DNA from: Mesonia aquimarina
GTDB taxonomy: Bacteria > Bacteroidota > Bacteroidia > Flavobacteriales > Flavobacteriaceae
Length of the DNA: 64,000 bases
Reading direction: 5' to 3'
Assembly (NCBI RefSeq): GCF_003667275.1
Contig: NZ_RCNV01000010.1
Span: 86,617-150,616, forward strand
A program made the position numbers and the translations under genes. Below are positions 26,274 to 35,274 of this stretch, piece by piece. Numbering within the stretch: the stretch's first letter is position 1; each line of letters starts with the position of its first letter. The notes under the pieces were generated by a model. The model worked only from the letters and a program-made list of their open reading frames with translations. It did no database searches and had not been told where the DNA came from.

Positions 26274-27419
26274 TTGGAGAATTTATTTAATGGTGCAGTG
26301 ATAGGAAGTGGTCGTTCTGGTGCAACTGCCGCCTATGAATTGGCAAAAAAAGGAATAAAAACCATACTTATCGAAAAAGAAACATTGCCACGCTACAAAA
26401 CATGTGGAGGCGGTTTTGTGTATAGAGGACTAAGAAATATGCCTTTTTCGGTAGATGAAGCGATCGACATTAAGTTTAATGAAGTAGATATTCTCTTTGG
26501 CGCGAAAAATCTTTCGTTTAAAACGAAAAGAGAAAAGCCTATCATTAGCATGGTAATGCGTGATCAATTTGATCATCTCATCGTAAAGAAATCGCAAGCT
26601 GAAGGAGTTGAATTATTAGAAAATACTAAAGTTGAAAATTTAATATTCCATGAGGATTATACACAAATAGAAACTTCACAAGGAAAAATAAATACCAAAT
26701 TTATCATTGCTGCCGATGGTGCACTAAGTCCAACAGCAAAATTAACCGGATGGGAAGAAACCCGGAGAATGTCTCCCGCATTAGAATATGAAATTACGGT
26801 AAGCGACGAAACTTTTAAAAAATTGGCTGAATCGGCTAGATTTGATATTGATGCTGCTCCCCAAGGTTATGGTTGGTGTTTTCCTAAAGCAAATCATTTA
26901 TCTGTAGGCTTGGGTTGCACTATGAAATCTAGTAAAAAGATCAATTTAAAAAAAGCTTACCAGGAGTATCTTAAAATGTTAGGCATAAAAGAAGTTTTAA
27001 GTGAAGAAGCGCACGGATTTATCATCCCTACTTCTCCGCGGACTGATGGTTTTGTTAAAAAGAATGTATTTCTTACCGGTGATGCTGCAGGGTTTGCAGA
27101 TCCTATTACTGCGGAAGGAATTTCTAATGCAATCGCTAGTGGTTTAATGGCTGCCCATGCTATTATTGAAAGTCAATTAAATGTAGAGAAAGCTGAAACT
27201 TTATACTTAGAAAAATTAAACAAAAAGTTACTCCCTGAACTAGAAACAGGCATAAAATTAGCTAAGATTTTCTATGGTCAAAAAAAATTACGCAACATTT
27301 TATTGAAGAAACACGGACAGAGAGCTGCAGAATATATGACCGATATTTTTATGGGCGATAGTACTTATCCTCAAAATTTCTATGCAAAGGTCAAGCAAAA
27401 ATTTAAGATCCCTTTTTAA
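26274..27419 (+). CDS. FAD-dependent geranylgeranyl-reductase-family oxidoreductase
   Basis: A 381-aa flavoprotein with the dinucleotide motif GSGRSGATAAYELAKKG at residues 11-27, the substrate-side KETLPRYKTCGGGFVYRGL block (about 36-54) characteristic of geranylgeranyl reductases, and the second FAD block VFLTGDAAGFADPITAEGI. It probably reduces isoprenoid or menaquinone-type side chains; the substrate is inference. No ATG precedes the nucleotide-binding turn: the frame is closed by TAA at 26250 and TTG at 26274 is the only sensible start. The first gene on the plus strand, it is divergent from rrf2. Confidence 0.85.
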   Translation: MENLFNGAVIGSGRSGATAAYELAKKGIKTILIEKETLPRYKTCGGGFVYRGLRNMPFSVDEAIDIKFNEVDILFGAKNLSFKTKREKPIISMVMRDQFDHLIVKKSQAEGVELLENTKVENLIFHEDYTQIETSQGKINTKFIIAADGALSPTAKLTGWEETRRMSPALEYEITVSDETFKKLAESARFDIDAAPQGYGWCFPKANHLSVGLGCTMKSSKKINLKKAYQEYLKMLGIKEVLSEEAHGFIIPTSPRTDGFVKKNVFLTGDAAGFADPITAEGISNAIASGLMAAHAIIESQLNVEKAETLYLEKLNKKLLPELETGIKLAKIFYGQKKLRNILLKKHGQRAAEYMTDIFMGDSTYPQNFYAKVKQKFKIPF

Positions 27420-27425
27420 ACATAA

Positions 27426-27576
27426 AAAAAGGCTGTCTAAAAAGTCTATTTTTGTCAACCTGAACTTGATTCAGGTTCTCATACTGATTTGTATTTCAGG
27501 ATTATGAGATTCTGTTCCGAAAGCTATCGGAATAAATTCAGAATGACGCTTTTTTATTTTTTTAGACAGCCTCTTT
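27426..27576. mobile_element. MITE-like palindromic element A with IS1182-type ends
   Basis: The outer ends AAAAAGGCTGTCTAAAAAG and (inverted) AAAGAGGCTGTCTAAAAAA match the terminal repeat of the decayed IS at 33497-35189. The interior, with TGAACTTGATTCAGGTTCTC and TTCAGAATGACG, is the reverse complement of the interior of element B at 54459-54595. It begins 7 bp after the flavoprotein stop, between convergent genes, and would also act as a two-way terminator. No target duplication was found. Confidence 0.65.
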
Positions 27577-27598
27577 CTATTCGAAATTAAAATGATGG

Positions 27599-28042
27599 TT
27601 ATGATATAACCTCAAAGTTTTTTGCACTTTGTTGTGCTTGTTTAATTTCTTCGCGTTGCTTTACCAAAATATCTTTAGTTGTTGGTGGTAAATCTTCAGC
27701 AATTACTTCATCATATTCATTAATTGCAGACTGCTCTCCACGTTGAACTTCTTCCATAATATTTTCATGCTTATCTGAAGAAACCGCGGCTTTTAAATCC
27801 ATCCACGCGCGATGAGCAGCTCCTTTTACACTCCCTCCTTTATCTGGAGATTTTCCGTAATTTTTGATTTCAGACTTTAATTGATGTCCAAAATCATAAC
27901 GTTTCTGTGCTTGTTCAGATAAAAAATCTTTCATTTTTGGGTTTTCAACTCGTTCTGCAGCATCTTTATATCCTTTTTCTGCATCGTAGTTTTTTTCTAA
28001 AAGCTGATTTAATCTTTTTGATACTTTGTCTGTAAATTCCAT
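27599..28042 (-). CDS. PA2169-family (DUF2383) four-helix-bundle protein
   Basis: A ferritin-like protein. The ATG at 28042 gives MEFTDKVSKRLNQLLEKNYD, a normal family start; the longer frame adds 14 residues. Family marks are KNYDAEKGYKDAAERVEN, FLSEQAQKRYDFGHQLKSEI and HRAWMDLKAAVSSDKHENIMEEVQRGE. Members of this family are usually stress-induced; no enzymatic role is established. It is convergent with the flavoprotein gene across element A. Confidence 0.85.
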   Translation of the reverse strand: MEFTDKVSKRLNQLLEKNYDAEKGYKDAAERVENPKMKDFLSEQAQKRYDFGHQLKSEIKNYGKSPDKGGSVKGAAHRAWMDLKAAVSSDKHENIMEEVQRGEQSAINEYDEVIAEDLPPTTKDILVKQREEIKQAQQSAKNFEVIS

Positions 28043-28147
28043 AGCTAATTTTTTATTTAAATTTAGCATACAAACCGATTGCAAGTGAATTAATTAACTA
28101 TGATTAACAACTGATTTAACGAAGATTAACGAATAAAAATAAAATGA

Positions 28148-28987
28148 CTAATTATTAATTTGTTCAACGTTTTTTTCTTGATAAATAGCACGTTTAGGAA
28201 TTGGAATTTTAATTCCGTTTTCATCAAGCGCCTTTTTTACCGCTTCAAGCTGCTCCCAATAAACCGGCCAATAATCTACCGATTCTACCCAACAACGTGC
28301 AACAACTTTCAATTCATATTCTCCTATTTCATCCAGCCATACATCCGGTGGTATTCGCTTTATTATTCTAGGATGTTTGTAAAGTGTGTTAATAATGATC
28401 TCGCGCACATGATCTATATCAGCTTCATAAGAAAATTTCAATTTTAAATCTATTCTGCGTTCATGCTCCATTGTTCGGTTATCTACATCACTATTGGAAA
28501 CATTTCCATTAGGCATGGTAATTATCCTGCCGTCAAAAGTTTTAATTCGCGTATAAAGGATATCAATTTTTTGAACAAAGCCTAAATTATTATTGACATG
28601 AATTAAATCTCCGACTTTAAAAGGCTTAAAAACCAATATTAAAACTCCGCCTGCAAAATTCGCTAAACTTCCCTGTAGAGCTAAACCGATGGCAATTCCA
28701 GCAGCACCGAAAATTGCTAAAAAAGAAGCGGTCTTAATTCCTAAAATTGAACCAATTATAAAAAACAAAAAACCATACAGTAAAAAAATAGAGAGACTTT
28801 CAATAAAGGTAGTTAAAGATAATTCTACTTTAGATTTTCGAAGGATATTCTTTAAAATTCGCATTGAAATTTTAATCACAAAAATTCCTAAGAGTAAGCA
28901 TATTAAAGCATAAATTATATTAGGCCCTATTTCTACTAGAAAATTTAAGAATTGTGATTTTACTTCAGTCCAAAAACTTATATCCAT
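28148..28987 (-). CDS. MscS-family mechanosensitive channel
   Basis: About 279 aa from the ATG at 28987 (MDISFWTEVKSQFLNFLVEI). It has three hydrophobic segments in the first 110 residues, the pore helix SFLAIFGAAGIAIGLALQGS, and the cytoplasmic beta domain starting LANFAGGVLILVFKPFKVGD and VQKIDILYTRIKTFDGR. It is a small MscS of the minimal type and would release solutes on osmotic downshock. The longest frame would overlap the PH-like gene; the chosen start removes the overlap. Confidence 0.93.
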   Translation of the reverse strand: MDISFWTEVKSQFLNFLVEIGPNIIYALICLLLGIFVIKISMRILKNILRKSKVELSLTTFIESLSIFLLYGFLFFIIGSILGIKTASFLAIFGAAGIAIGLALQGSLANFAGGVLILVFKPFKVGDLIHVNNNLGFVQKIDILYTRIKTFDGRIITMPNGNVSNSDVDNRTMEHERRIDLKLKFSYEADIDHVREIIINTLYKHPRIIKRIPPDVWLDEIGEYELKVVARCWVESVDYWPVYWEQLEAVKKALDENGIKIPIPKRAIYQEKNVEQINN

Positions 28988-29009
28988 CGCTTGTATTTTA
29001 AAGCTTAAT

Positions 29010-29504
29010 TTACAATTTTTTCTGATCAAGTCTTTGTTGTGCTTGCATCAAACTTTTTTGCAATTCTTGATATTGTGTTGTTGCTATAATTATTTTTTCA
29101 GGTTGGTTTTTTAACCGAAAACTTAAACCCAGACCAGATTGAGCACAAAAAAAGGTTTTGCCTCCATAGCCCAATTTCCAACCCATTCCGTAATACCAAG
29201 GAATAGTTTCTTTCTGAAAACTATCTGTCTTTATTTCATCTATCGTATAAGCTTTTCTTATACGTCCTGCACCAAAACGTAAACACAGTTCATTTTCACT
29301 AACTTCAATTCTTAATTGATACAAATGATAAAATAACAAGCACAGAAAAACTAAGGAAATTAATAAGGTTAACACTGCTAATTGATTAGCTGCTGGATTT
29401 AACAGTAGATTTACAATAGCTATTGACACAAACAAAATCAGCATCCCCACAGGAATGCTGATAATATAACTTATAATTCTTTCTTTATATAAAATACGAC
29501 TCAT
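29010..29504 (-). CDS. Membrane protein with PH-like domain
   Basis: A 164-aa protein: two hydrophobic segments (about residues 13-34 and 42-62) followed by a soluble beta-rich part resembling a bacterial PH domain (RIEVSENELCLRFGAGRIRKAYTIDEI). No specific family function is recognised. Its ATG shares an A with the stop codon of the E1 gene (TAATG), so it is translated by coupling with the dehydrogenase operon. Its start is therefore well fixed. Confidence 0.7.
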   Translation of the reverse strand: MSRILYKERIISYIISIPVGMLILFVSIAIVNLLLNPAANQLAVLTLLISLVFLCLLFYHLYQLRIEVSENELCLRFGAGRIRKAYTIDEIKTDSFQKETIPWYYGMGWKLGYGGKTFFCAQSGLGLSFRLKNQPEKIIIATTQYQELQKSLMQAQQRLDQKKL

Positions 29505-31606
29505 TAATAAGCAAAGATTTCTTGAATTTTAGCTTTTACTTTTTCAGTTGAAGGAATCATTGTTTCTTCTAAGGTAGAATTCAATGGGATTGCAGGCATA
29601 TTTTCTGAACCAATCGTCATAACCGGTGCATCTAAATATTTAAAACACTCTTCCTGAATTTTACCCGATAATGCTCTAGCAAACGTATTATCTGAAGGTT
29701 CTTCAGTAACTACTAAACATTTCCCACATTTTTTAACCGATTTCATAATGGTTTCTTCATCCAGCGGAGAAAGTGTACGTAAATCGACTACTTCAATTTG
29801 ATCTTGCATTCCTAATTCTTCGGAAGCGTTCATCGCCCAATGCACGCCCATTCCATAAGTAATAATAGACAAAGTTTCTTTTTCTTCTTGCTTCCAAATT
29901 TCTTGCAACACCCAAGCTTTCCCGAAAGGCAACACGTAATCTTCACTTGGTTCTACTGAAGTTGCCCCTTTTGTTCCGGGAACTTTGCTCCAGTATAAAC
30001 CTTTATGTTCAAAAATCACTACCGGATTTGGATCGTAATAGGCTGCTTTCATCAATCCTTTTAAATCTGCTCCATTACTCGGATAAGCAATTTTTAATCC
30101 GCGGATATTGGTCACCACACTTTCTACGGAAGAAGAATGATATGGACCACCGCTTCCATAAGCGCCAATCGGAACACGAAGAATCATTGAAACAGGCCAT
30201 TTTCCGTTAGATAAGTAACAGCTTCTACTTACTTCTGTAAATAACTGATTTAAGCCCGGCCAAATGTAATCTGCAAATTGAACCTCGACAATAGGTTTTA
30301 AACCAACAGCTGACATTCCTACCGTTGACCCGACGATAAATGCTTCTTGAATAGGTGTATTAAAGACGCGATTATCTCCAAATTTCTGTGCTAAAGTTGC
30401 GGCTTCACGAAAAACACCGCCTAATCTTCCACCAACATCTTGTCCGTAAAGCAAACATTCTTTGTGTTTTTTCATCAGTTCTTCAACTGCGAAAAGGGCA
30501 CAATCTACCATCACTACTTTTTCAGCTCCTTCGGGAGAGCGTTCTCCTTTTTCTTCGGTGATCGGCGTCGGAGCAAAATCATGCGTAAATAAATCTTCCG
30601 GTTTGGGATCTTCTGCCGCTAAAGCTTCTTGATAACTTTCCTTTACTTTTACGCTAGCCAAAGCTTCAATAGCTTCTAATTCATCTTCCGTAAAATCATT
30701 TTTAGCGAGCATTTCTTTCATCTTCGGATAAGGATCGCGTGTTTTTGCTTCCTCCAAATCATCTCGATAAAATTCCATTCGCACGCCGGAAGTATGGTGA
30801 TTTAGCAAAGGAACTTTTGCATGAATAAGCATTGGTCTTCTTTCCTTCCGGATAGTTTCTAAAGCTTTATTAATGGTAGTATAACTTTCTTCAAAATCAG
30901 TTCCATCAATACTAATTGCCTCTAAACCTTTAAAGCCTTGTGCATATTCTGCTGCATTTTGAGCTCTTGTTTCTGCTTCACTGGCAGAAATATCCCAACC
31001 ATTATCTTGCACCACATATAAAATTGGCAATTGCTTTAACACAGCCATTTGAAAAGCTTCAGCAATTTCCCCCTCGGTAACACAAGCATCCCCTAAGGAG
31101 CAAACTACAACCGGCTTTTCATTATTTTCTAAGGCTTTATCATGCCCCATATCTTTAAAAAAGGCATATTGCTCGTCGGCTTTAAAAAGATCTCCCCCTT
31201 CACGATAATACATCCCTAAAGCAACACCGGTAGCCGGAATTGCCTGCATTCCTGTTGCTGAACTTTGATGAGGAATTTTAGGTTTATCGGCATCTTTTAA
31301 ACTCGGATGCGAATAATAGGTTCTTCCTCCCGAAAAAGGATCGTCTTTTTTTGCCAGCACCTGCAACATTAAATCTTTAGGCTCCATTCCGATTCCTAAT
31401 AAAATTGAATCATCTCGGTAATATGGAAAAACATAATCTTGCGGTAAAAGCTGCATTCCAACTGCTGTCTGAATTATTTCATGTCCTCGAGAGGTTGCAT
31501 GCACGTATTTAGATACTGTTTTAAAGTTCTCTTCATATAAATCTGTCATTGCCTTTGCTGTACAAAGGTTTGAGAATGCTTTTTTGAATATATCTTTGGT
31601 TATCAT
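29504..31606 (-). CDS. 2-oxoacid dehydrogenase E1, fused alpha and beta subunits
   Basis: A 700-aa thiamine-diphosphate enzyme. The alpha part carries GDACVTEGEIAEAFQMAV (about residues 170-187) and the metal-binding NGW of VVQDNGWDISASEAET. The beta part starts near residue 365 (VMVDCALFAVEELMKKHKE) and has EAFIVGSTVGMSAVGLKPIVE and GSGGPYHSSSVES. Fused E1 genes of this kind in flavobacteria act with a single-lipoyl E2 on pyruvate or branched-chain ketoacids. Here E2 is encoded just upstream, separated by a four-helix-bundle ORF. The substrate is not determinable from sequence alone. Confidence 0.92.
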   Translation of the reverse strand: MITKDIFKKAFSNLCTAKAMTDLYEENFKTVSKYVHATSRGHEIIQTAVGMQLLPQDYVFPYYRDDSILLGIGMEPKDLMLQVLAKKDDPFSGGRTYYSHPSLKDADKPKIPHQSSATGMQAIPATGVALGMYYREGGDLFKADEQYAFFKDMGHDKALENNEKPVVVCSLGDACVTEGEIAEAFQMAVLKQLPILYVVQDNGWDISASEAETRAQNAAEYAQGFKGLEAISIDGTDFEESYTTINKALETIRKERRPMLIHAKVPLLNHHTSGVRMEFYRDDLEEAKTRDPYPKMKEMLAKNDFTEDELEAIEALASVKVKESYQEALAAEDPKPEDLFTHDFAPTPITEEKGERSPEGAEKVVMVDCALFAVEELMKKHKECLLYGQDVGGRLGGVFREAATLAQKFGDNRVFNTPIQEAFIVGSTVGMSAVGLKPIVEVQFADYIWPGLNQLFTEVSRSCYLSNGKWPVSMILRVPIGAYGSGGPYHSSSVESVVTNIRGLKIAYPSNGADLKGLMKAAYYDPNPVVIFEHKGLYWSKVPGTKGATSVEPSEDYVLPFGKAWVLQEIWKQEEKETLSIITYGMGVHWAMNASEELGMQDQIEVVDLRTLSPLDEETIMKSVKKCGKCLVVTEEPSDNTFARALSGKIQEECFKYLDAPVMTIGSENMPAIPLNSTLEETMIPSTEKVKAKIQEIFAY

Positions 31607-31666
31607 TTTTTTATTTTTTATTCATTTTTAGAACCACGACACACGACTTTTTTGAATCAAGACACT

Positions 31667-32026
31667 TTAAGAGTCAAGACTGTCAATAAAATTCGAAATT
31701 TTACTTTGTAATTTTTGTGCATTATTTATTAAACTCAGATATTTTTCTTCCGGAAGAAAATTTTGACGAAAACAAACTGTCAGCTGGGTTTCCCATTCAT
31801 AAGTAGAGCCCAAACTATCTTCTAAGTATTTTACAAAATGCTTATCGGTTCTTTTACTAGATCCTTCTGAAATATTTGAGGCAATGGAAACAGAACAACG
31901 ATTCATTTGACTTCTCAATCCAAATTTTTCATAATCTGGCAAAGTAGAAGTGAAAGAATAATTTTCATCAATCAAATCCATAGCTTCTATCCAGATTTGT
32001 AATTTTTTAAAGTTATGTCGTCTCAT
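31667..32026 (-). CDS. S23/IVS-type four-helix-bundle protein (copy 3)
   Basis: A 119-aa member of the same family as those at 13198 and 21106: FKKLQIWIEAMDLIDENYSF, GLRSQMNRCSVSIASNISEG and LGSTYEWETQLTVCFRQ. It is placed between the E2 and E1 genes of one dehydrogenase complex, 32 bp and 60 bp away. Its flanks carry degenerate CTTGTTTC/TCAAGAC words, one of which enters the last codons (LDS). It is the third case in the window of this family lying inside an operon of functionally linked genes. Confidence 0.9.
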   Translation of the reverse strand: MRRHNFKKLQIWIEAMDLIDENYSFTSTLPDYEKFGLRSQMNRCSVSIASNISEGSSKRTDKHFVKYLEDSLGSTYEWETQLTVCFRQNFLPEEKYLSLINNAQKLQSKISNFIDSLDS

Positions 32027-32058
32027 TTTACCCCTGTCTTGTTTCTACTTGTCTTGTT

Positions 32059-33363
32059 TCAAAACCTCCTTTTTATATTAAAATCTTCAAAATAATCGGC
32101 AACGCGACGCAAAAAACTACCACCTAAAAATCCATCGACTACGCGATGATCAAATGATAGGGATAAGTACATCATACTTCTGATTTCAATTTTATCGCCA
32201 TCTTCGTATTCCATTACCTCTGCCCTCTTTTTGATAATCCCGGTTGCTAGAATAGCAACTTCAGGCTGATTAATAATTGGTGTTCCCATTAAGCTTCCGA
32301 ATGTCCCAACATTGGAGATAGTAAAAGTACTTCCGCTGGTATCGTCGTGTTTCAATTTATTATTTCGAGCTTTATCAGCCAACTGATTTACCTCTTTTGC
32401 AATTGTTTGTAAATCTTTTTCATTCGCTTCTTTTACGACAGGAACAATTAAATTTCCACTTGGTAAAGCGGTAGCCATCCCGATATTTATGGATTCTTTT
32501 TTAATGATATTTTTCCCATCAACACTTACATTAATCATCGGAAAATCTTGAACCGCTTTTGCTACAGCTTCAACAAATAATGGGGTAAAAGTTAATTTTT
32601 CACCGTATTTCTCCTGAAAGGCTTTTTTATTAGCATTTCTCCAATTTACCATTTCAGTTAAATCAGCTTCCACATAAGCGGTTACGTGTGGAGAAGTATG
32701 TTTAGAAAACACCATATGATCTGCTATCATTTGGCGCATTCTGTCCATTTCTACAATTTCTCCTTTTCCTTTATCTAATTTTAAATCTGGAACTTGAAAA
32801 CCATTGTTTTCAGGAATAGCTTGTGCAAATTGTGCCGGCCGCCCTTCTTCAATATACTTAAAAATATCGCTTTTTCGTAAACGCCCCTCGTGACCGGTTG
32901 CAGGGATTCGCGCTAATTCTTCATAACTGATATAATAATCTTTCGCTATATTTTGAATTAAAGGAGAAAAAAAGGTATTCTGATTTTCATTTAGCGTATA
33001 ACTTTTAGAAGTAGAAACCGCTGGTTTTTTTTTAGCAGCTTTTTTAGGAGCTACCGCTTCTTTTGGTTTGTCCGGCGACTTTTTTTCTGTTTGCTTTTTT
33101 GTAGGCTTAGCCGATTGATCTGCTGAAGCTTCAATTTTTGCAATGACTTGCCCTACTTGCACCACTGTATCTGCTTGTGCTAAAATTTCGGTTACTTTTC
33201 CGTTGGCAGGCGCAGGAACTTCAGAATCTACTTTATCGGTAGCGACTTCTAAAATTATTTGATCTTTTTCTATTTCATCTCCTTCATTTACCAACCAATT
33301 AATGATGGTTCCTTCAGAAATGCTTTCACCCATTTTGGGTAATTTAAACTCTATTGTTGACAT
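32059..33363 (-). CDS. Dihydrolipoamide acyltransferase (E2) of a 2-oxoacid dehydrogenase complex
   Basis: A 434-aa E2. An N-terminal lipoyl domain has the lipoyl-lysine in EVATDKVDSEVPAP (about residues 39-52). A Lys/Pro/Ala-rich linker (about 82-115) follows, then an E3-binding domain (SPLIQNIAKDYYISYEELARIPATG) and the catalytic domain with the HxxxDG motif in SFDHRVVDGFLGG. A single lipoyl domain fits the acetyl or branched-chain type. First gene of the operon, behind a TATTTTTG box at 33401-33408. Confidence 0.95.
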   Translation of the reverse strand: MSTIEFKLPKMGESISEGTIINWLVNEGDEIEKDQIILEVATDKVDSEVPAPANGKVTEILAQADTVVQVGQVIAKIEASADQSAKPTKKQTEKKSPDKPKEAVAPKKAAKKKPAVSTSKSYTLNENQNTFFSPLIQNIAKDYYISYEELARIPATGHEGRLRKSDIFKYIEEGRPAQFAQAIPENNGFQVPDLKLDKGKGEIVEMDRMRQMIADHMVFSKHTSPHVTAYVEADLTEMVNWRNANKKAFQEKYGEKLTFTPLFVEAVAKAVQDFPMINVSVDGKNIIKKESINIGMATALPSGNLIVPVVKEANEKDLQTIAKEVNQLADKARNNKLKHDDTSGSTFTISNVGTFGSLMGTPIINQPEVAILATGIIKKRAEVMEYEDGDKIEIRSMMYLSLSFDHRVVDGFLGGSFLRRVADYFEDFNIKRRF

Positions 33364-33400
33364 AAATAAGCTTATGTAATCGTTATATTTTGTACGTAAA

Positions 33401-33408
33401 CAAAAATA
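33401..33408 (-). promoter_or_regulatory. Putative -7 box (TATTTTTG) of the E2-E1 operon
   Basis: On the minus strand TATTTTTG fits TAnnTTTG and predicts a start site near 33394, about 30 nt before the E2 ATG. The -33 element is not obvious at the normal distance. Confidence 0.45.
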
Positions 33409-33492
33409 GCATTTTATGCTTATTTATAGGGCTTATTTTCAGCTTTTAGTAGAAATCAATTACTTTTTTCTAAGATATTTTAAAAATAGTAA

Positions 33493-33496
33493 TGCA
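33493..33496. repeat. Left target-site duplication of the decayed IS (TGCA)
   Basis: TGCA lies directly outside the left terminal repeat AAAGAGGTCGTCTAAAAA and is matched by TGCA at 35190-35193 outside the right end. The four bases are themselves a palindrome, as expected for an IS1182-type target. Confidence 0.6.
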
Positions 33497-35189
33497 AAAG
33501 AGGTCGTCTAAAAACAAATTAGGCGACCTTTTATATTTTGCATTATTCTCACCTCTTTTACTATTTGTTGGTTACAATTCATTAATAGCTTTTAAAAATA
33601 TGGCTTAGCGATGATTATATTGCTAAGCTCACTTTTTAAAGGTTATGTACCATTGCAATTAAGTCTATTTCAGTCTCTACCTTTTCTATTCCTCTTAGCA
33701 TAAACCTTTTGAAGTTCATATTGTGCTTGATATTACCAAACACAGCTTCAATATCCCAACATCATTGTTTGCGTTGTACTACTCCTTTTGGACTGAGCAG
33801 TTTTCCCTTAGCTTTTTCCTTGAGCCTTATCAGTTTATGGTTTTTTTCAACTATTCTATTGGATTTGGATTTATAACAGAAGGAACGGATGGGACAGCCA
33901 GAGCAATTTTTCGCTTGATATCGTTCTATCTTTTGTTTGCTACCTGTTGCTGTTGTTTTTTCATAGCTCCCTATGTTTTCCATCGCATGACCCATCGGAC
34001 AGTAAATAGTATTGGTCTCCTTGTTGTAAAACAGCCTGTTTGCAGCAAAGGGCTTTTTGTGCTTGCCCTTTTTTTATCCAGCTGATCTGTATGGAAATAA
34101 TTATACTTGACAAAGGCCTCAATATGGTTATCTTCTAAATAGGTCTAGTTTTCATCACTGCCATAACCTGCGTCTGCAGTTAGTCTCTCTGGTGTTTGAT
34201 CATATCCATCAATAAAGTCTTTTGCATGCTCTATGAGCGTGGTGGTGTCTGCCGTGGTTTGTACCAATGTAACTGGTGATGAACTGATTGTTGGTTGATG
34301 CCTGCAGGTTGTAACCTGGTTTTAGTTGGCCATTGAGCATATGGTCTTCTTTCATTCGGATAAAACTGGTATCGGGGTCTGCCTTACTCATTGAGTTGCG
34401 CCCACCTATTTGTTGCTCTTGCCTGTTCTATTTTGCAATGTTCTTTGGTCAGTTCTTTTTGGCATAGTTCAGTTTTTGCTTTACTTTTTTGTCAATGGTC
34501 TGGGAGACTTCATTGGGGTCAATGGCTTTAAAATCATCTGATCCATTGGGTTATTGCTCTTCTTCCGCATAAACGCTCTCTACATATCACCATAAATCTT
34601 TAAGTTGTTTTTAAATGCGTGCGCGGGAGGTCTTTATGCTTTCACCCCAAACAAAGGTCTAGCGGTTTGCACTAGCTTCGATCTTTGTTCCGGCAACATA
34701 AATATCTTTTAGACTCAGCTAGCCCTGTTGTGCCAATAAAATAACTACTTGATTGAAAGTTTTTTTTTAACTTACCCTTGAGCTTGGCTGAGCGGAAATT
34801 GCTAATAGTATTGTGATCTGGCTTGATGTAGCCTGATAATCACATAAAATGTACATTTTCTCCTAAAGCTTGCTCAAGCTTTCTAGAAGAATATAGATTA
34901 CGTAAATAAACATAGATCAAAATTTTCAATAAGTCTCCTGGGACGGTAACTGAAGGTGCCACCTCCTTTATAGGTTTTTTCTATAGAAACAATAGCTATC
35001 TGATCTATAATTTCATTAACAATACCCACTGGATAATTCTCTGGAACAAAATCATCAGAACTGGGAGGAAGAAGACTTAGTTGATTCTGACCATTAGTCT
35101 TCCTAACGGGATTTGATTTCATTCCATGAAAATACAAAATATCAACTGATTAACCATGAAAAAAGACTGCCTTTTTAGACAGCCTCTTT
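33497..35189 (-). mobile_element. Decayed IS1182-family insertion sequence
   Basis: A 1.69-kb element. Its ends read AAAGAGGTCGTCTAAAAA on the left and, inverted, AAAGAGGCTGTCTAAAAA on the right, two mismatches apart. It carries a single transposase pseudogene on the minus strand and is flanked by TGCA on both sides. Size, gene arrangement and the GDI-type C-terminus fit the IS1182 family. The left end also holds a small hairpin (AGGTCG/CGACCT) followed by T residues. It lies between the E2 operon promoter and the Ca-repeat lipoprotein gene. Confidence 0.85.
33600..35119 (-). pseudogene. IS1182-family transposase pseudogene
   Basis: Translated pieces in shifting frames follow transposase order. 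The N-terminus at about 35119 gives MKSNPVRKTNGQNQLSLLPP and KGGGTFSYRPRRL. The next frame gives LRNLYSSRKLEQALGENVHF and PDHNTISNFRSAKL. Later come LTADAGYGSDEN, a CPMGHAMENIGSYEKTT zinc-ribbon-like part at about 33995, and CWDIEAVFGNIKHNMNFKRF near the end. At least two frameshifts and several in-frame stops break the frame, so no full transposase is made. Confidence 0.88.
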
Positions 35190-35274
35190 TGCATCTAGAT
35201 TTAGGAACTAATTAAAATTAGCTAGTGGAAGTAATACATGACACTTCTATATTTTTCAGAATGCTTAGTCTTTG

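Noticed and set aside
13198..32026. Diversity-generating retroelement, suggested by Avd-like four-helix bundles
   Set aside because: No reverse transcriptase, template repeat or adenine-biased variable repeat was seen anywhere in the window.
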